The position numbers were made by a program, and so were the translations under genes. From NCBI GenBank assembly GCA_934270345.1, contig CAKQPT010000017.1:1-55743 (forward strand): 55,743 bases of DNA, read 5' to 3'. Each line of letters opens with the position of its first letter. The first letter of the stretch is position 1. This document shows, piece by piece, positions 43,210 to 52,900 of the stretch. The notes beneath the pieces were generated by a model. That model searched no databases and had not been told where the DNA came from. It saw only the letters and a program-made list of their open reading frames with translations. The DNA is from an uncultured Oribacterium sp. GTDB taxonomy: Bacteria > Bacillota > Clostridia > Lachnospirales > Lachnospiraceae.

Positions 43210-44770
43210 TCGCTACCTCCTTCTTTAATTCATTTCTTAATATACCGATGAGTCTGTTCGACTCATTGATTTTAGTAAAAATATCTCGAACCATGACACT
43301 GTTCATAGTTACCTTTGTGAACTCAATAACGGTCATTGCTGCATTTTCATAATACTGCTCCTCATTTTCTTGCTTCAAAGACTGTAGCCCTGGAAGGAAC
43401 GACGCATACATATATTGAGCGCACCTGTCTGCCCATCCATTCAGGATTTCCTTAACCGCATCATAATCTTTCTCGTCTCCAGATGGATATAATAGACGAC
43501 TGAGCGATTGTCTAAGTGCAATCATCGCCAATCGGGTAAATGAAGTATATCGATTGATCAGCTTTAGCTTATCATCTTCATACATCCAGTCTTCTGTTAT
43601 AGCGAAATCGCGAAAAACCTCCTGGGCCGCTTTGGTCTGCTGCGTCGGAAGCTCGAAATGATAAAAGCTTTGGGTCGGCTTATATGACAGCATTTTGATG
43701 ATTCCTTTTTCTTTATCAGAAAAACTCTCATACATCTGCATAACCTTAGGACGAACCGTTGTGACCGTATCTAACTTTACTCCGTAGAACTCAGCCATTT
43801 GCATCCATGCAATGCCATCTGGCCCTCTCCAGGCTTCTATCGCTCTCTGTCCATTTTTCACCTTTGATGGATCATAGTGTCGAAGAACGATATACGGTTC
43901 TCTGGATTTCCAGTAATCATAAAATGATTTTGGCTCTGGATATTTTTTCAAAGGGCCATTTCCTCTATAAAATGAGCCGTTATACAAAATTTGATATACC
44001 TTGCCGTTTTTAATTCCTTCTGAGCACGGTGCCACAATTCTTGATGGCAGAAAAGCTAATGATAGCCATCCTTCCGGTTCGTCCTCTGGATACCATAAAA
44101 AATCCGTTCTGCGCCACATAGGCTCATCATCGTCCTCTGTGGGATACAGATTCAAGCAAAGTGTATCGAATACAGTTACGCCATTAAACATAAACCATAG
44201 TGGCGGCTGATTATCGCAGACAGCGGTCGGGAAGCCTGAAGTGATCGCGGACTGCATAAATGTCACATTAATAATCAATGCAATATATTCCGCTACAGAC
44301 AGGTACTGAGATTCCTCGTATGTTTTACTCGCCGGAAAATTCTTTAAGCCGAAAAAAGTCTCCGTATTACCGCTTAACTGTGCCCAGTTCAGTACTGCCG
44401 CATTGTTTGGTTTCGCGCCATATTCCAGTGCTTTCTTAACGCCGCATTGCATAAATGGATGCTCTTCGTCAAATACGTTAAAGACATTACCGCATCTTTT
44501 TACGTACTCATCGAATGCGTCGAGATCAAATTCACCACTCCTGTAGATTTCTTCGATATCCTCATCGCTTCGAATCTCATATGCATCCGTAAGCAATGCG
44601 AACAGAAATCTGTAAATCGCATATTCTTCGCTCGGGAGATTGCCCGGTGAAATAATGCGCTTGATATCCGCCGCATTTTTTAATACATCACGGACACCAT
44701 ATACTTCTCTGGTTTCATTCTTTTTTATAACCGGAATCCAGGGATCGGTTATGACATTAAATGCTTCCAT
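43196..44770 (-). CDS. cas8e: Cascade large subunit Cas8e (Cse1/CasA)
   Basis: A 524-residue Cse1, usual length. It begins MEAFNVITDPWIPVIKKNET (F-N-x-x-x-x-P-W-I-P-V) and has EVYGVRDVLKNAADIKRIIS, PSEEYAIYRFLFALLTDAYE and the four-helix C-terminal bundle (~370-524). It recognises the PAM and recruits Cas3. The gene starts 18 bp after the Cas2e-Cas3 gene. Confidence 0.96.
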   Translation of the reverse strand: MEAFNVITDPWIPVIKKNETREVYGVRDVLKNAADIKRIISPGNLPSEEYAIYRFLFALLTDAYEIRSDEDIEEIYRSGEFDLDAFDEYVKRCGNVFNVFDEEHPFMQCGVKKALEYGAKPNNAAVLNWAQLSGNTETFFGLKNFPASKTYEESQYLSVAEYIALIINVTFMQSAITSGFPTAVCDNQPPLWFMFNGVTVFDTLCLNLYPTEDDDEPMWRRTDFLWYPEDEPEGWLSLAFLPSRIVAPCSEGIKNGKVYQILYNGSFYRGNGPLKKYPEPKSFYDYWKSREPYIVLRHYDPSKVKNGQRAIEAWRGPDGIAWMQMAEFYGVKLDTVTTVRPKVMQMYESFSDKEKGIIKMLSYKPTQSFYHFELPTQQTKAAQEVFRDFAITEDWMYEDDKLKLINRYTSFTRLAMIALRQSLSRLLYPSGDEKDYDAVKEILNGWADRCAQYMYASFLPGLQSLKQENEEQYYENAAMTVIEFTKVTMNSVMVRDIFTKINESNRLIGILRNELKKEVANEEG

Positions 44771-44788
44771 ACTCCTCCTTCGTATAGT

Positions 44789-47524
44789 TTATGTATTCCA
44801 TTGGAATCCTAAGACAGGATCCAGTTTTGCCAGCTGTTCATCTTCATCCAGAAGAATCATTCCGTTCAGGAACCGATCGCTGCAGTAATGCCTATCGTAT
44901 CCACACTTCTTATCGATAATGCGATTCAGAATAGTAACCGTCATATGATTTCGAATCCTGACAACATCTTCAAAGGAATACTGCTTATGCCGAATTCGCT
45001 CATAAAGTTCATGCGGAATTATCGCTATATCTGTCGACTCACCGGATTCGGAATACCGGGTACTGTTGTTTTCTTCGGATAAAACATCTCGATTCTTCAG
45101 CAACTGAAATTTAGTGCCTGGTGCTTTCAGTGTGCCAGTTTTTGAAAAGATACCGAGTCTTACCTCCTGGTTGAGCCATGCTTTTGCTTCTTCCGTATCC
45201 GCTACATCTTTATATATCGTATCGACTGCTGGACGAATATCTTCGGGCAATGTCAGAAACGGCTTATCCTCTAAGTAGGTATTCGTCCGCTCCAGAAGTT
45301 CCTTCGGATAAATCTTGTCATCTTTTCCTCGAAGAATGAGAGTTTCCGGATAAACATCCTTCCAGTTCTCTCGGATGGTCCCCGCATTCGAATGCCTCCA
45401 TTCACGCCCCATTCGCTGTAATAGAAGGTCAATCGGACAGAGTGCCGTCATCGTAAAATCAAAGTCGAGATCGATCGACTGCTCCAGTACCTGCGTTGCT
45501 ACAACAATCGCTCTTTCCGGTCGTTTACTTCTGTCTTTTCCAAAAAGCGTAATCAGCTTATCTGTGATTTTCTCTTTATCATCAATCGGAAAACGACTAT
45601 GAAACAGATAGCATGGAATGCCGGTTTTCTGCACTTCTTTAAACACCTCTACCGCGCTGTTTACCGTATTCATGATAATATCTATGCATCCACCAGACTG
45701 AACCAGTTTTTCTGCTTCCATGGCAATGGCTGCTGGATCATCTTTTATATCCAGAAAACGGATTTTGTACTTTTGTACTGCCCCACTATTCTGAACACTG
45801 TATTGTTCCAGATGCCCATTTTTACAAACGGAAAGCAACGGATATGCTTCGCTTATCTCTTCTGGACAGTTGTAGATCTCAAATATTTTCTGTTTCGTCC
45901 GTTTCGGCAGCGTTGCCGAAAGTAAAATCACCGGTGTATGAAAAGCTTTCAGCCAAGATAAGAGCACCTCTATCGTATTTAACATGTATGCATCATATGC
46001 GTGGAACTCATCAATCACGATGATCTTATCAGCGATACCTGTAAAGTTAATCATTCCGTGCTTCACTTTTTTTACGCAGGTCATCAGTTGGTCTACCGTA
46101 CCACAGGCATATGGGCGCATAAATTTCATAGAAGAAGGTAACGCCCATTGCGCCCTGTCCGCATCATCCTGGCGGATACGTTTTAACCAGGCGGTGCCGG
46201 TATACAATGCAGCATGTGCATCAATTCCAGATTCATGTAAAAGCTCATCCATTCTTGGCTGCATCGCCTCCGAAGTTGCTCCTGTAGGTAATGCAAAGTA
46301 GATGCCACCTTTTCGAGATTCTTCACACGACTTCAGCGCCGCATACATGGCAGACTCTGTTTTACCAGTTCCCATCTCGGCCTCAATCAGCATACAGTCA
46401 AAGTCTGCGCCTTCTGCGCGTATATACTCTTCCACTATTTTCTGTAAAGGATTCAAGGTCCATTCCTTCATGAATGGAAAGACCTTTTTCATCGTATCCA
46501 ATATAGAATGTCGCTCAAAGTTCAGCTGATTTTCCGTGACATACTTCGCTAAACGTAGACATACCTCTTCATTATAGTGGTATCGATCGTCAAACATATA
46601 TACGTTCAGTTCTTCAAGAATCTCATCCGAAGCTGTCCAGTCTGCTATCATCAAGATTCCCAGCACAAGGCTGCAAAAAGCATCTGTATCGTCTTTTGAC
46701 AGTTCAAAGTTTACTGGTTTAAACTCATCGCTCATTACTCTGGTAAGGTTATCCTGCGCCACCGTCCAGAGGCTGTCCAGCTTAATGTTATCACCAGTAA
46801 GACCGATTTTTACATGGTGCATCGATACGATATCTGCAATTGCCTTTACGGCTCCTGCACCAAATTTGTTTTTGTCCAAATGCTCTTTAATATATGCCGC
46901 GCCATATAATTCGTGCCGAAATCCACTGCTGTCAAGCGAAATATGATTATCGATCGAACTGTTAAAGAAAAAATCATAATACTCCGCATGCTCATTTTTC
47001 ACCTGAAACCATGGATGACACTTACCGATATCATGCATAGCACAGATAAACGAAACGGTCTGAATCACTTCACTTTCAGAAATATGCATCATCTCGGATA
47101 GCTGCGGCATATAGGTTTTGAGCGAGCTGTGATTCATGAAATAGCCGGCTGTCCAGCCCACCTCAAGCATATGTGAGAGCAGTTTCTTTTCCGGAACATT
47201 TCTCTTTAAGTCTGCAGGCTTCGCCCACAGATAACGATATGCATCCCCAGACGTCGAAACCCTCGTCAGTAATTGAATGCCATCCCAGTCTTTAAACTTT
47301 CTGGAAGGGTTCCCTGTTGATTTAAATGAAAATCCCTGCTCCGTATTAGAGTTATAAATCATGATGGCATCGATGTCTGACTGAGCTTCAAGATACTTCC
47401 ATATCTGTTCTCTGGTATTGGCCGGAATATCCCCGACGAAAATTGAAGCTCGCAATTCTGTCATAAATCTTGTGAGCATTCCACGCACCGCTGGTTCATA
47501 ATTCTCAATCGATATCACTACCAT
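44789..47524 (-). CDS. cas2-cas3: Cas2e-Cas3 fusion: CRISPR integrase subunit joined to helicase-nuclease
   Basis: A 911-residue protein with two parts. Residues 1-~88 are a full Cas2e domain: MVVISIENYEPAVRGMLTRF, then ELRASIFVGDIPANTREQIW, NTEQGFSFKSTGNPSRKF and DWDGIQLL. This aligns throughout with E. coli Cas2 (VVVTENVPPRLRGRL, VRAGVYVGDVSAKIREMIWE, NTETGFEFQTFG, DLDGLRLV). From ~98 it is Cas3: HD nuclease with H118 and H164-D165 (CAMHDIGKCHPWF), Walker A EAEMGTGKTESA (K388), DEFH 505-508, SAT 536-538 and QRMGREWRH. The Cas3 part is about 815 residues and complete. An ATG four codons earlier (47536) is possible, but Cas2e proteins begin at the M-V-V. It heads the cas operon. Confidence 0.95.
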   Translation of the reverse strand: MVVISIENYEPAVRGMLTRFMTELRASIFVGDIPANTREQIWKYLEAQSDIDAIMIYNSNTEQGFSFKSTGNPSRKFKDWDGIQLLTRVSTSGDAYRYLWAKPADLKRNVPEKKLLSHMLEVGWTAGYFMNHSSLKTYMPQLSEMMHISESEVIQTVSFICAMHDIGKCHPWFQVKNEHAEYYDFFFNSSIDNHISLDSSGFRHELYGAAYIKEHLDKNKFGAGAVKAIADIVSMHHVKIGLTGDNIKLDSLWTVAQDNLTRVMSDEFKPVNFELSKDDTDAFCSLVLGILMIADWTASDEILEELNVYMFDDRYHYNEEVCLRLAKYVTENQLNFERHSILDTMKKVFPFMKEWTLNPLQKIVEEYIRAEGADFDCMLIEAEMGTGKTESAMYAALKSCEESRKGGIYFALPTGATSEAMQPRMDELLHESGIDAHAALYTGTAWLKRIRQDDADRAQWALPSSMKFMRPYACGTVDQLMTCVKKVKHGMINFTGIADKIIVIDEFHAYDAYMLNTIEVLLSWLKAFHTPVILLSATLPKRTKQKIFEIYNCPEEISEAYPLLSVCKNGHLEQYSVQNSGAVQKYKIRFLDIKDDPAAIAMEAEKLVQSGGCIDIIMNTVNSAVEVFKEVQKTGIPCYLFHSRFPIDDKEKITDKLITLFGKDRSKRPERAIVVATQVLEQSIDLDFDFTMTALCPIDLLLQRMGREWRHSNAGTIRENWKDVYPETLILRGKDDKIYPKELLERTNTYLEDKPFLTLPEDIRPAVDTIYKDVADTEEAKAWLNQEVRLGIFSKTGTLKAPGTKFQLLKNRDVLSEENNSTRYSESGESTDIAIIPHELYERIRHKQYSFEDVVRIRNHMTVTILNRIIDKKCGYDRHYCSDRFLNGMILLDEDEQLAKLDPVLGFQWNT

Positions 47525-47612
47525 ATCGCTGACCATCCTTCATCGTATTCCGAAACCGAAAAGTCTTTCTATATGTATTTTAAAAATCACTTGCTTTCTA
47601 AATCATATAAAT

Positions 47613-47640
47613 ATTATAGCACTCAAGAGTGCAAAAAAAC
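47613..47640 (-). promoter_or_regulatory. Promoter of the cas operon with embedded palindrome
   Basis: On the minus strand a perfect TATAAT (47618-47613) is preceded directly by the 14-bp palindrome GCACTC-TT-GAGTGC (47632-47619) and a T-run. A repressor at this palindrome would block polymerase. The region 47525-47848 (324 bp) also holds arms CATGAAC/GTTCATG (47663, 47688), TATCCGGCA (47718) and a hairpin repeat (47765). Confidence 0.62.
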
Positions 47641-47764
47641 GCACATTTTATCCTAGAAAAAGCATGAACGCTTGTTTTGCCTTATTGGTTCATGTTATAC
47701 CAAGAACTCCACTGGAACTATCCGGCATTTTATAAATGATATCTGGCACTTTTTGACTATATTA

Positions 47765-47840
47765 TGAAAGATTTTTGCGTATAACCGCAAAAATCTTTCA
47801 TAAACAGTGCTATACATGAGCGAAATCCAGCCTGCCGGCT
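47765..47840. repeat. Palindromic dispersed repeat, copy A
   Basis: A 15-bp perfect stem (TGAAAGATTTTTGCG / CGCAAAAATCTTTCA) with a 6-nt loop is followed by GCTATACATGAGCGAAATCC. A related copy is at 54784-54838. It may also end the transcript of the 708-aa gene, which stops at 47849. Confidence 0.65.
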
Positions 47841-47848
47841 GCACCTCT

Positions 47849-49975
47849 TTATAAGAAATTCCTGTATTCTCTGAGATATTTAAACGGAAATGGCAATACC
47901 GTAAATTGACCGATCCGCACGAAGTCAACCGCCATTAAAGGCAGTAGTTCCTTGAATTCCACTTCTTCCTGCGCCTGTACCTGACGCACGATGCTTGCGT
48001 TATTAACTGAGAACTTGAGACTGCTCTTCGCGGGCCCCGCATAGTAATTCAGCGAAACCAGATCCTGCCCGTCTGTATGCGTATCTTCGAAGTACTTGAT
48101 ATCAGTCACATTTTCCAGCATGAAATCATCACTGAAGTCAGCATCTTTCAGTTCTGGTGCTACCCAGATACCATACTGTTCATGGAGGAAACGGTTGAAT
48201 TTCTTGCCCGCCTTCTTATATTTACGAAGATCCATTATTTTCTTTAGCTCACCCTTTTTTATGACATTTGGCTTATCTCTCAGCTCTGAAATTACATAAT
48301 CTGCGTACTCCGCATACTCCGGGAACCGTTCTCTATAGTCTTCTGCCGCTTCCAGTATCATATCCGTCAGAACCGCATCCTTTACATTGGTTGCTTTCAG
48401 CGCATTCCATAGCGCTGCTGTATTTGGCATGGTCTTTTCTTTCGTCTTAATGATGGCATGGATATTCGCAATATCTGAAAATACAAGTCCTTCCACGTCC
48501 TTCTGTCCATGCTTCTGCTCACTGACAAAGTTATCATATGCATACCGGATTTTTTCTTCGAAAGGATCCATTGTGAAACTCTGATCATCAAATGCCCGAA
48601 ATTCCATTTTTCCTTGTTGATCGATTTGTACGGTCGTATATGCGAATCGATCATACGTCTCTTTACCGGCAGCATTCTGGACGCAGTCAAACTTTTCACC
48701 TTCCGGTGCTTTGATTTTATCCCGACGCACAAAGGTCCATGTCTTATCCGAATTCAGCTTTGACCAGTTATAGATACTGATCTGTCCGCGATGGACGTCC
48801 CCTTTAAGAATCAGCTCCGTCACGATCTTATGGATCTTCGGTGACATGCAATCTCCGGATTTGTCTGCGAGGTTCGAATGCTCCTGTGTCATGTGCTGTA
48901 CGATGAAACCATGCAGATCATCTTCATGTGGATCCGGCAGATGATTGTCTTCATAGTACTTCGGTTCATGAATCAGGCGAATATTGTACTTCGACTTCTG
49001 GAGTTCACCGATACTGACCGTGATGCCGTAAAACTTCTGAAATTCCTCAACCAGACGTTTTACGATCAGATCCGACATCTCTGTCTGACATAAATCCACG
49101 ATGTTGACACCGAGATCATCCAGGAGCGCTGCATAATCCACGCCGGAAAGATGATCCTTCTCCTTTTTCGATTCGTGATAGCAGATATCTCCCTCCCGTT
49201 GTTCTGCCGTAAGTGTTATATACTGTCCCAGTTCTTTCCTTACGTCATGCAGAAACTGTTCCATGATTCCCAGCTTGCACTTACGAAACGCTTCAAATGA
49301 ACCGAAATCCAGATACGGCACCGTGTTGCGGCTCTTGTCAAATGCCTCTTCAACAAACACCTCTTCGGACGCTCCGTTGTCCGATTGAAGTTTCCTTCTG
49401 AAATTACCGGTTTTCGGATCGATGATGTAGCTTCTGCCGTTCCTGCTATATGTTTTTCTTCGGAATGTTTTTACATTCAGATTCAGATATACACCTGGAT
49501 CAAATGTTATTTCCAGAAAGTACATAGCATATGGCCTCTTTGTTTTCTGATCGCAGAATTTCCACTGCGGGTTCCAGTAGAACAGCTTGCCCGTCAGGTT
49601 GTTATACTGAAAGCCTTCTACGGTCGGTACTCGAATAGAATTCACCAGAAGCTGCAGTAAAAGTCTTTTTTGATAATAAAAATGATCAGTGCATACTTTT
49701 TCGTTCAGAATATCCAGCTTGCTGATTTCTGCATCCGGGTAGACCTCTGTGATGGCCACTCTAAACGCCTGCAGACTTATATCATTTTTTTCAAACAGGA
49801 CCAGTGCTTTGCTGCCGAACGAATACTGTACCGCTCTAGCATGGAACTGCACAGTCGGTAACTCAAGAATATTGGTTTTATACAAATCCTTTGTTTTTTT
49901 GACCAGATAGATATCATAGTCCTGATCAATCTTCTCCATATTGAATGCAACATGAAATTTATTTGTTAAAAGCAT
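47849..49975 (-). CDS. Unrecognised 708-aa protein of a helicase-nuclease defence pair
   Basis: I do not recognise the family. It starts MLLTNKFHVAFNMEKIDQDY, with GGGAGGAGG 7 nt before the ATG (49975); a longer reading to 50044 lies inside the helicase gene and has no such site. Its start overlaps the helicase stop by 10 nt, so the two are coupled. Segments look like alternating strands: VPTVEGFQYNNLTGKLFYWN, FLEITFDPGVYLNLNVKTFR, NIRLIHEPKYYEDNHLPDPH, FIVQHMTQEH, and a C-terminus FVRIGQFTVLPFPFKYLREY. The order (N-terminal strand domain, RNase H-like strands, Pro-rich final helix) recalls Argonaute/PIWI-like proteins, especially pPIWI-RE, which also occur with a helicase and a nuclease. No D-E-D-D tetrad can be assigned. 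There is no membrane segment. Confidence 0.86.
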   Translation of the reverse strand: MLLTNKFHVAFNMEKIDQDYDIYLVKKTKDLYKTNILELPTVQFHARAVQYSFGSKALVLFEKNDISLQAFRVAITEVYPDAEISKLDILNEKVCTDHFYYQKRLLLQLLVNSIRVPTVEGFQYNNLTGKLFYWNPQWKFCDQKTKRPYAMYFLEITFDPGVYLNLNVKTFRRKTYSRNGRSYIIDPKTGNFRRKLQSDNGASEEVFVEEAFDKSRNTVPYLDFGSFEAFRKCKLGIMEQFLHDVRKELGQYITLTAEQREGDICYHESKKEKDHLSGVDYAALLDDLGVNIVDLCQTEMSDLIVKRLVEEFQKFYGITVSIGELQKSKYNIRLIHEPKYYEDNHLPDPHEDDLHGFIVQHMTQEHSNLADKSGDCMSPKIHKIVTELILKGDVHRGQISIYNWSKLNSDKTWTFVRRDKIKAPEGEKFDCVQNAAGKETYDRFAYTTVQIDQQGKMEFRAFDDQSFTMDPFEEKIRYAYDNFVSEQKHGQKDVEGLVFSDIANIHAIIKTKEKTMPNTAALWNALKATNVKDAVLTDMILEAAEDYRERFPEYAEYADYVISELRDKPNVIKKGELKKIMDLRKYKKAGKKFNRFLHEQYGIWVAPELKDADFSDDFMLENVTDIKYFEDTHTDGQDLVSLNYYAGPAKSSLKFSVNNASIVRQVQAQEEVEFKELLPLMAVDFVRIGQFTVLPFPFKYLREYRNFL

Positions 49976-52900
49976 GTGATATCCTCCTCCCGTATCATAT
50001 GGATACATTTTCTGACCGGGCGTCCCTGCGCGTCGATCAGACATGGGATTTCGATAACGCGGGCGTCGATGGGTGCGGTTGGTTCATAGGCATCCGCATC
50101 TCCGACGATATTGATGATATAGACGCGCTTCCCGTCAATCTGATTCAGCTTTTCAAGAATATCCTTCTTAACCGCGTCTCTGTCCTTCAGATAATTGAAT
50201 TTCCAGTTCTTAAAATCCACATATACGCCCTCGGCCATTTCATAGTCGAAGAACTCGAATCGATCCGGATCTTCAATTTCCGATAAGTCGATGCCCAGCT
50301 CTCTTTTCAGGATGAATCGGCCTGCAATCTCACCCAGAACGCCCTTATAAATATTGTGAAACAGCACCGGGCTCATCATATAGTCATTCTCTTCAAACGT
50401 GGTTGCATAGCCGTTATCCACAAAATAGTTCTGCATTCCCGGGTATTTCATCAGCACCGGCAGCCTGGATGCAGCTTCACTCGCTTCACATACGACGACT
50501 TCGCTGCTATCTGCTATCTGCTTTGCACGGCCGCTGTTACGAAAAGCGATGGGATCACTTCCGAAGTCAATGCTGACATCGCTGAAATCAGAATACTGAG
50601 AATAGAAGTATCGATTTTGCTTCTCTCCACTCGTAATATAGAGTTCGCGCATCAACGCTTCTTTTTCACAGTCATCCGCATCCACCGTCGGATATTGCAG
50701 CACGAGCTGGCGAAGCCGTTTCCACAGCGTCATACTTTCTTCCGTCCAGTCCTGTGACAGCATCTGACGGATTTTCCACATTCCGAACGAAGATATCTTC
50801 TCTGCCCTTCGAAGAATCTTCTCCTGATCTCTGGTATATTCTGTATCCAGACTTTCCCGAAGATTCACGATGGCCTGCATCTCCGGCGATAAAATATGCT
50901 TTTTCAGCTCAGCTGCAGATATTTTTCCCAGCAGCTTCTCTTCGACGAAAATATATATATTTTCCGATTTCAGATACGTACGGCACAGTCTGCCGATCGC
51001 CTGCATCACCTGCCTCGTTGCCTGCAGTTTTACACTTTCCGCACCATAGAGCTGGTTATGCTCGAAAGTTCCATCACCATCGTATGCTCGAAAGGCCAGT
51101 CTGATCATCTTATTTGCATCTGAAAAGCCGATTTCTGCATTCTCGATTAATTCTTCGATCTGAATCAGCATATCGATCAGTTCGGATGTGGTCAGCTTCT
51201 CATCTGAATACGTATTGGTCGTCAGATGTGTAACATCGCCGAGATAGATCGCGTCGATATCCTTATTGATATGTCGTCGATCGCCATCCCCCTTATCCGG
51301 TACCAGTTCCAGCAGCTTCTCCTTTTGAGGGGCCTTGTACTGCAGGTTCTGCCCGGCTCCCAGTGTCTGATAAGAGGACATGACAAATATCTTTTCACCA
51401 GCGGCCAGCCGATCCAGCAGCTTTTGCTTTTCGTCGTCAAAGTTCCTCCCTCGGAGAAACACCAGATAACTCGTGTTCGTCAGACCTTCCTCTGTCGACT
51501 CTCCGAACGCTTGCGAATCTTTGATCGTAATCTCAAAGATTCTCTGAAGGAGATCCTCATCCATCTTCGGATTACTTTTCTGCGGAAGTGCCATACCCAG
51601 ATACAGCATCGACTGGATATCTGCATCTATGAACCGATGCATTGCCCGCGCGATGTGAACGTATCTCATAGCGTAATATGGCTCTTCTACCATATTCTCA
51701 ATCTGCTTCGCACAGATGTCAGCGAGCTGTGCGTTCCTGAAAAAGCTTTCGCAGACCTCATAGATATCATCCGTCTGATCCTTTATGATTTCCGCATGAA
51801 TCTTCACCTTGCCTTCGTCGTATGCTCTCCAGACTTCCGAAAATTCCGATCGTATCTGCTTCTTCATGAAATCCGGCGTCGGATGATAGAAATCACCCAA
51901 TCTGTTTTTCAGATAACCGAGGTCATAGTTACCGATCACCGACGGTATTTCAGCTGTCGCAGAAACACCTATAACACTTGCTTTTTCTGCCAGATAGGAA
52001 AGGAGTTTTTCCGGTGTATCATAGACAGCAACCAGTCTCAGCTTCGTTGCATCATGATGGGCGTCATGATCTTCCAGTTCAAACAACTCTATGCCACGCT
52101 GATAAAAGCTGTTATCCGGCAGCAATTCCTTCTTTCTGTGCTTTACCGATATACTGCGCATATCGCTCGTGATGATCTGGCGGCCGGCATAAGAAAGCTC
52201 GAATTTATCCAGAATCGAACTCACCGCATTTTCGACGGTCATCTCATCATCCTCGGGGTTTCGGTAATCATTGACCATCTCCGCATATTTTCCGGCCCAC
52301 GACAGAAGAAAGACTCGAAAATGGTGAAGGAAACGATTGATTTCACGGAGCAGCGCATAAACTTCTACATTATCTTTCGGATCCTCTTCCTTATTCGCAT
52401 AGAATTTATTTTTGTCTTCTAAGAATATATCCACTCTGTTTTCTTCTTCATTTATCGCTGCACGGATATACTCCTTTCCATTGTGGGAAAGCGTGTGATA
52501 ATTTGCATCCTTCAGAAGAAAATACTGGCTTCGATCCACATCCTCTTCGACGGTTTTATAGCTCAGAAAAATTCTATAGTTCGCTGCAATGTTCTCCGCT
52601 TCCCCCTTGATTCGATCGAAGGCGTTCTGTGATGGATCACTGTTACTGACGGCCCTGTATGCCTCCTCCATGGACTTCGAATAGTACTCTGGATTCATCC
52701 CCCTCAGAATCTGACGAAACAGGGAAAGGTATTCTTCATTGCTCTCCAGTGCTTTTTCTGTTATTTCATTCTGAATCGTCGCCTTGGTAGCATCAAATTC
52801 ATCGATAAAGATGATGGCATTTTCAAGCATATCTGATTTCAGAAATTCATAACTCGGTTCTACCAGACACGAATTCCGCTTCATAAATTTACTGATACTC

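Noticed and set aside
44789..47524. Type I-F system because of the Cas2-Cas3 fusion
   Set aside because: The Cas2 part is of the Cas2e type, and Cas8e, Cse2, Cas7e, Cas5e, Cas6e, Cas1e and the 29-nt repeat with 32-33-nt spacers are all I-E.
47695..47928. Minus-strand 77-residue frame after the 708-aa gene
   Set aside because: It overlaps the 3' end of the 708-aa gene out of frame and then crosses the hairpin repeat; no ribosome site. Its K-C-R-I text comes from the TATCCGGCA repeats.
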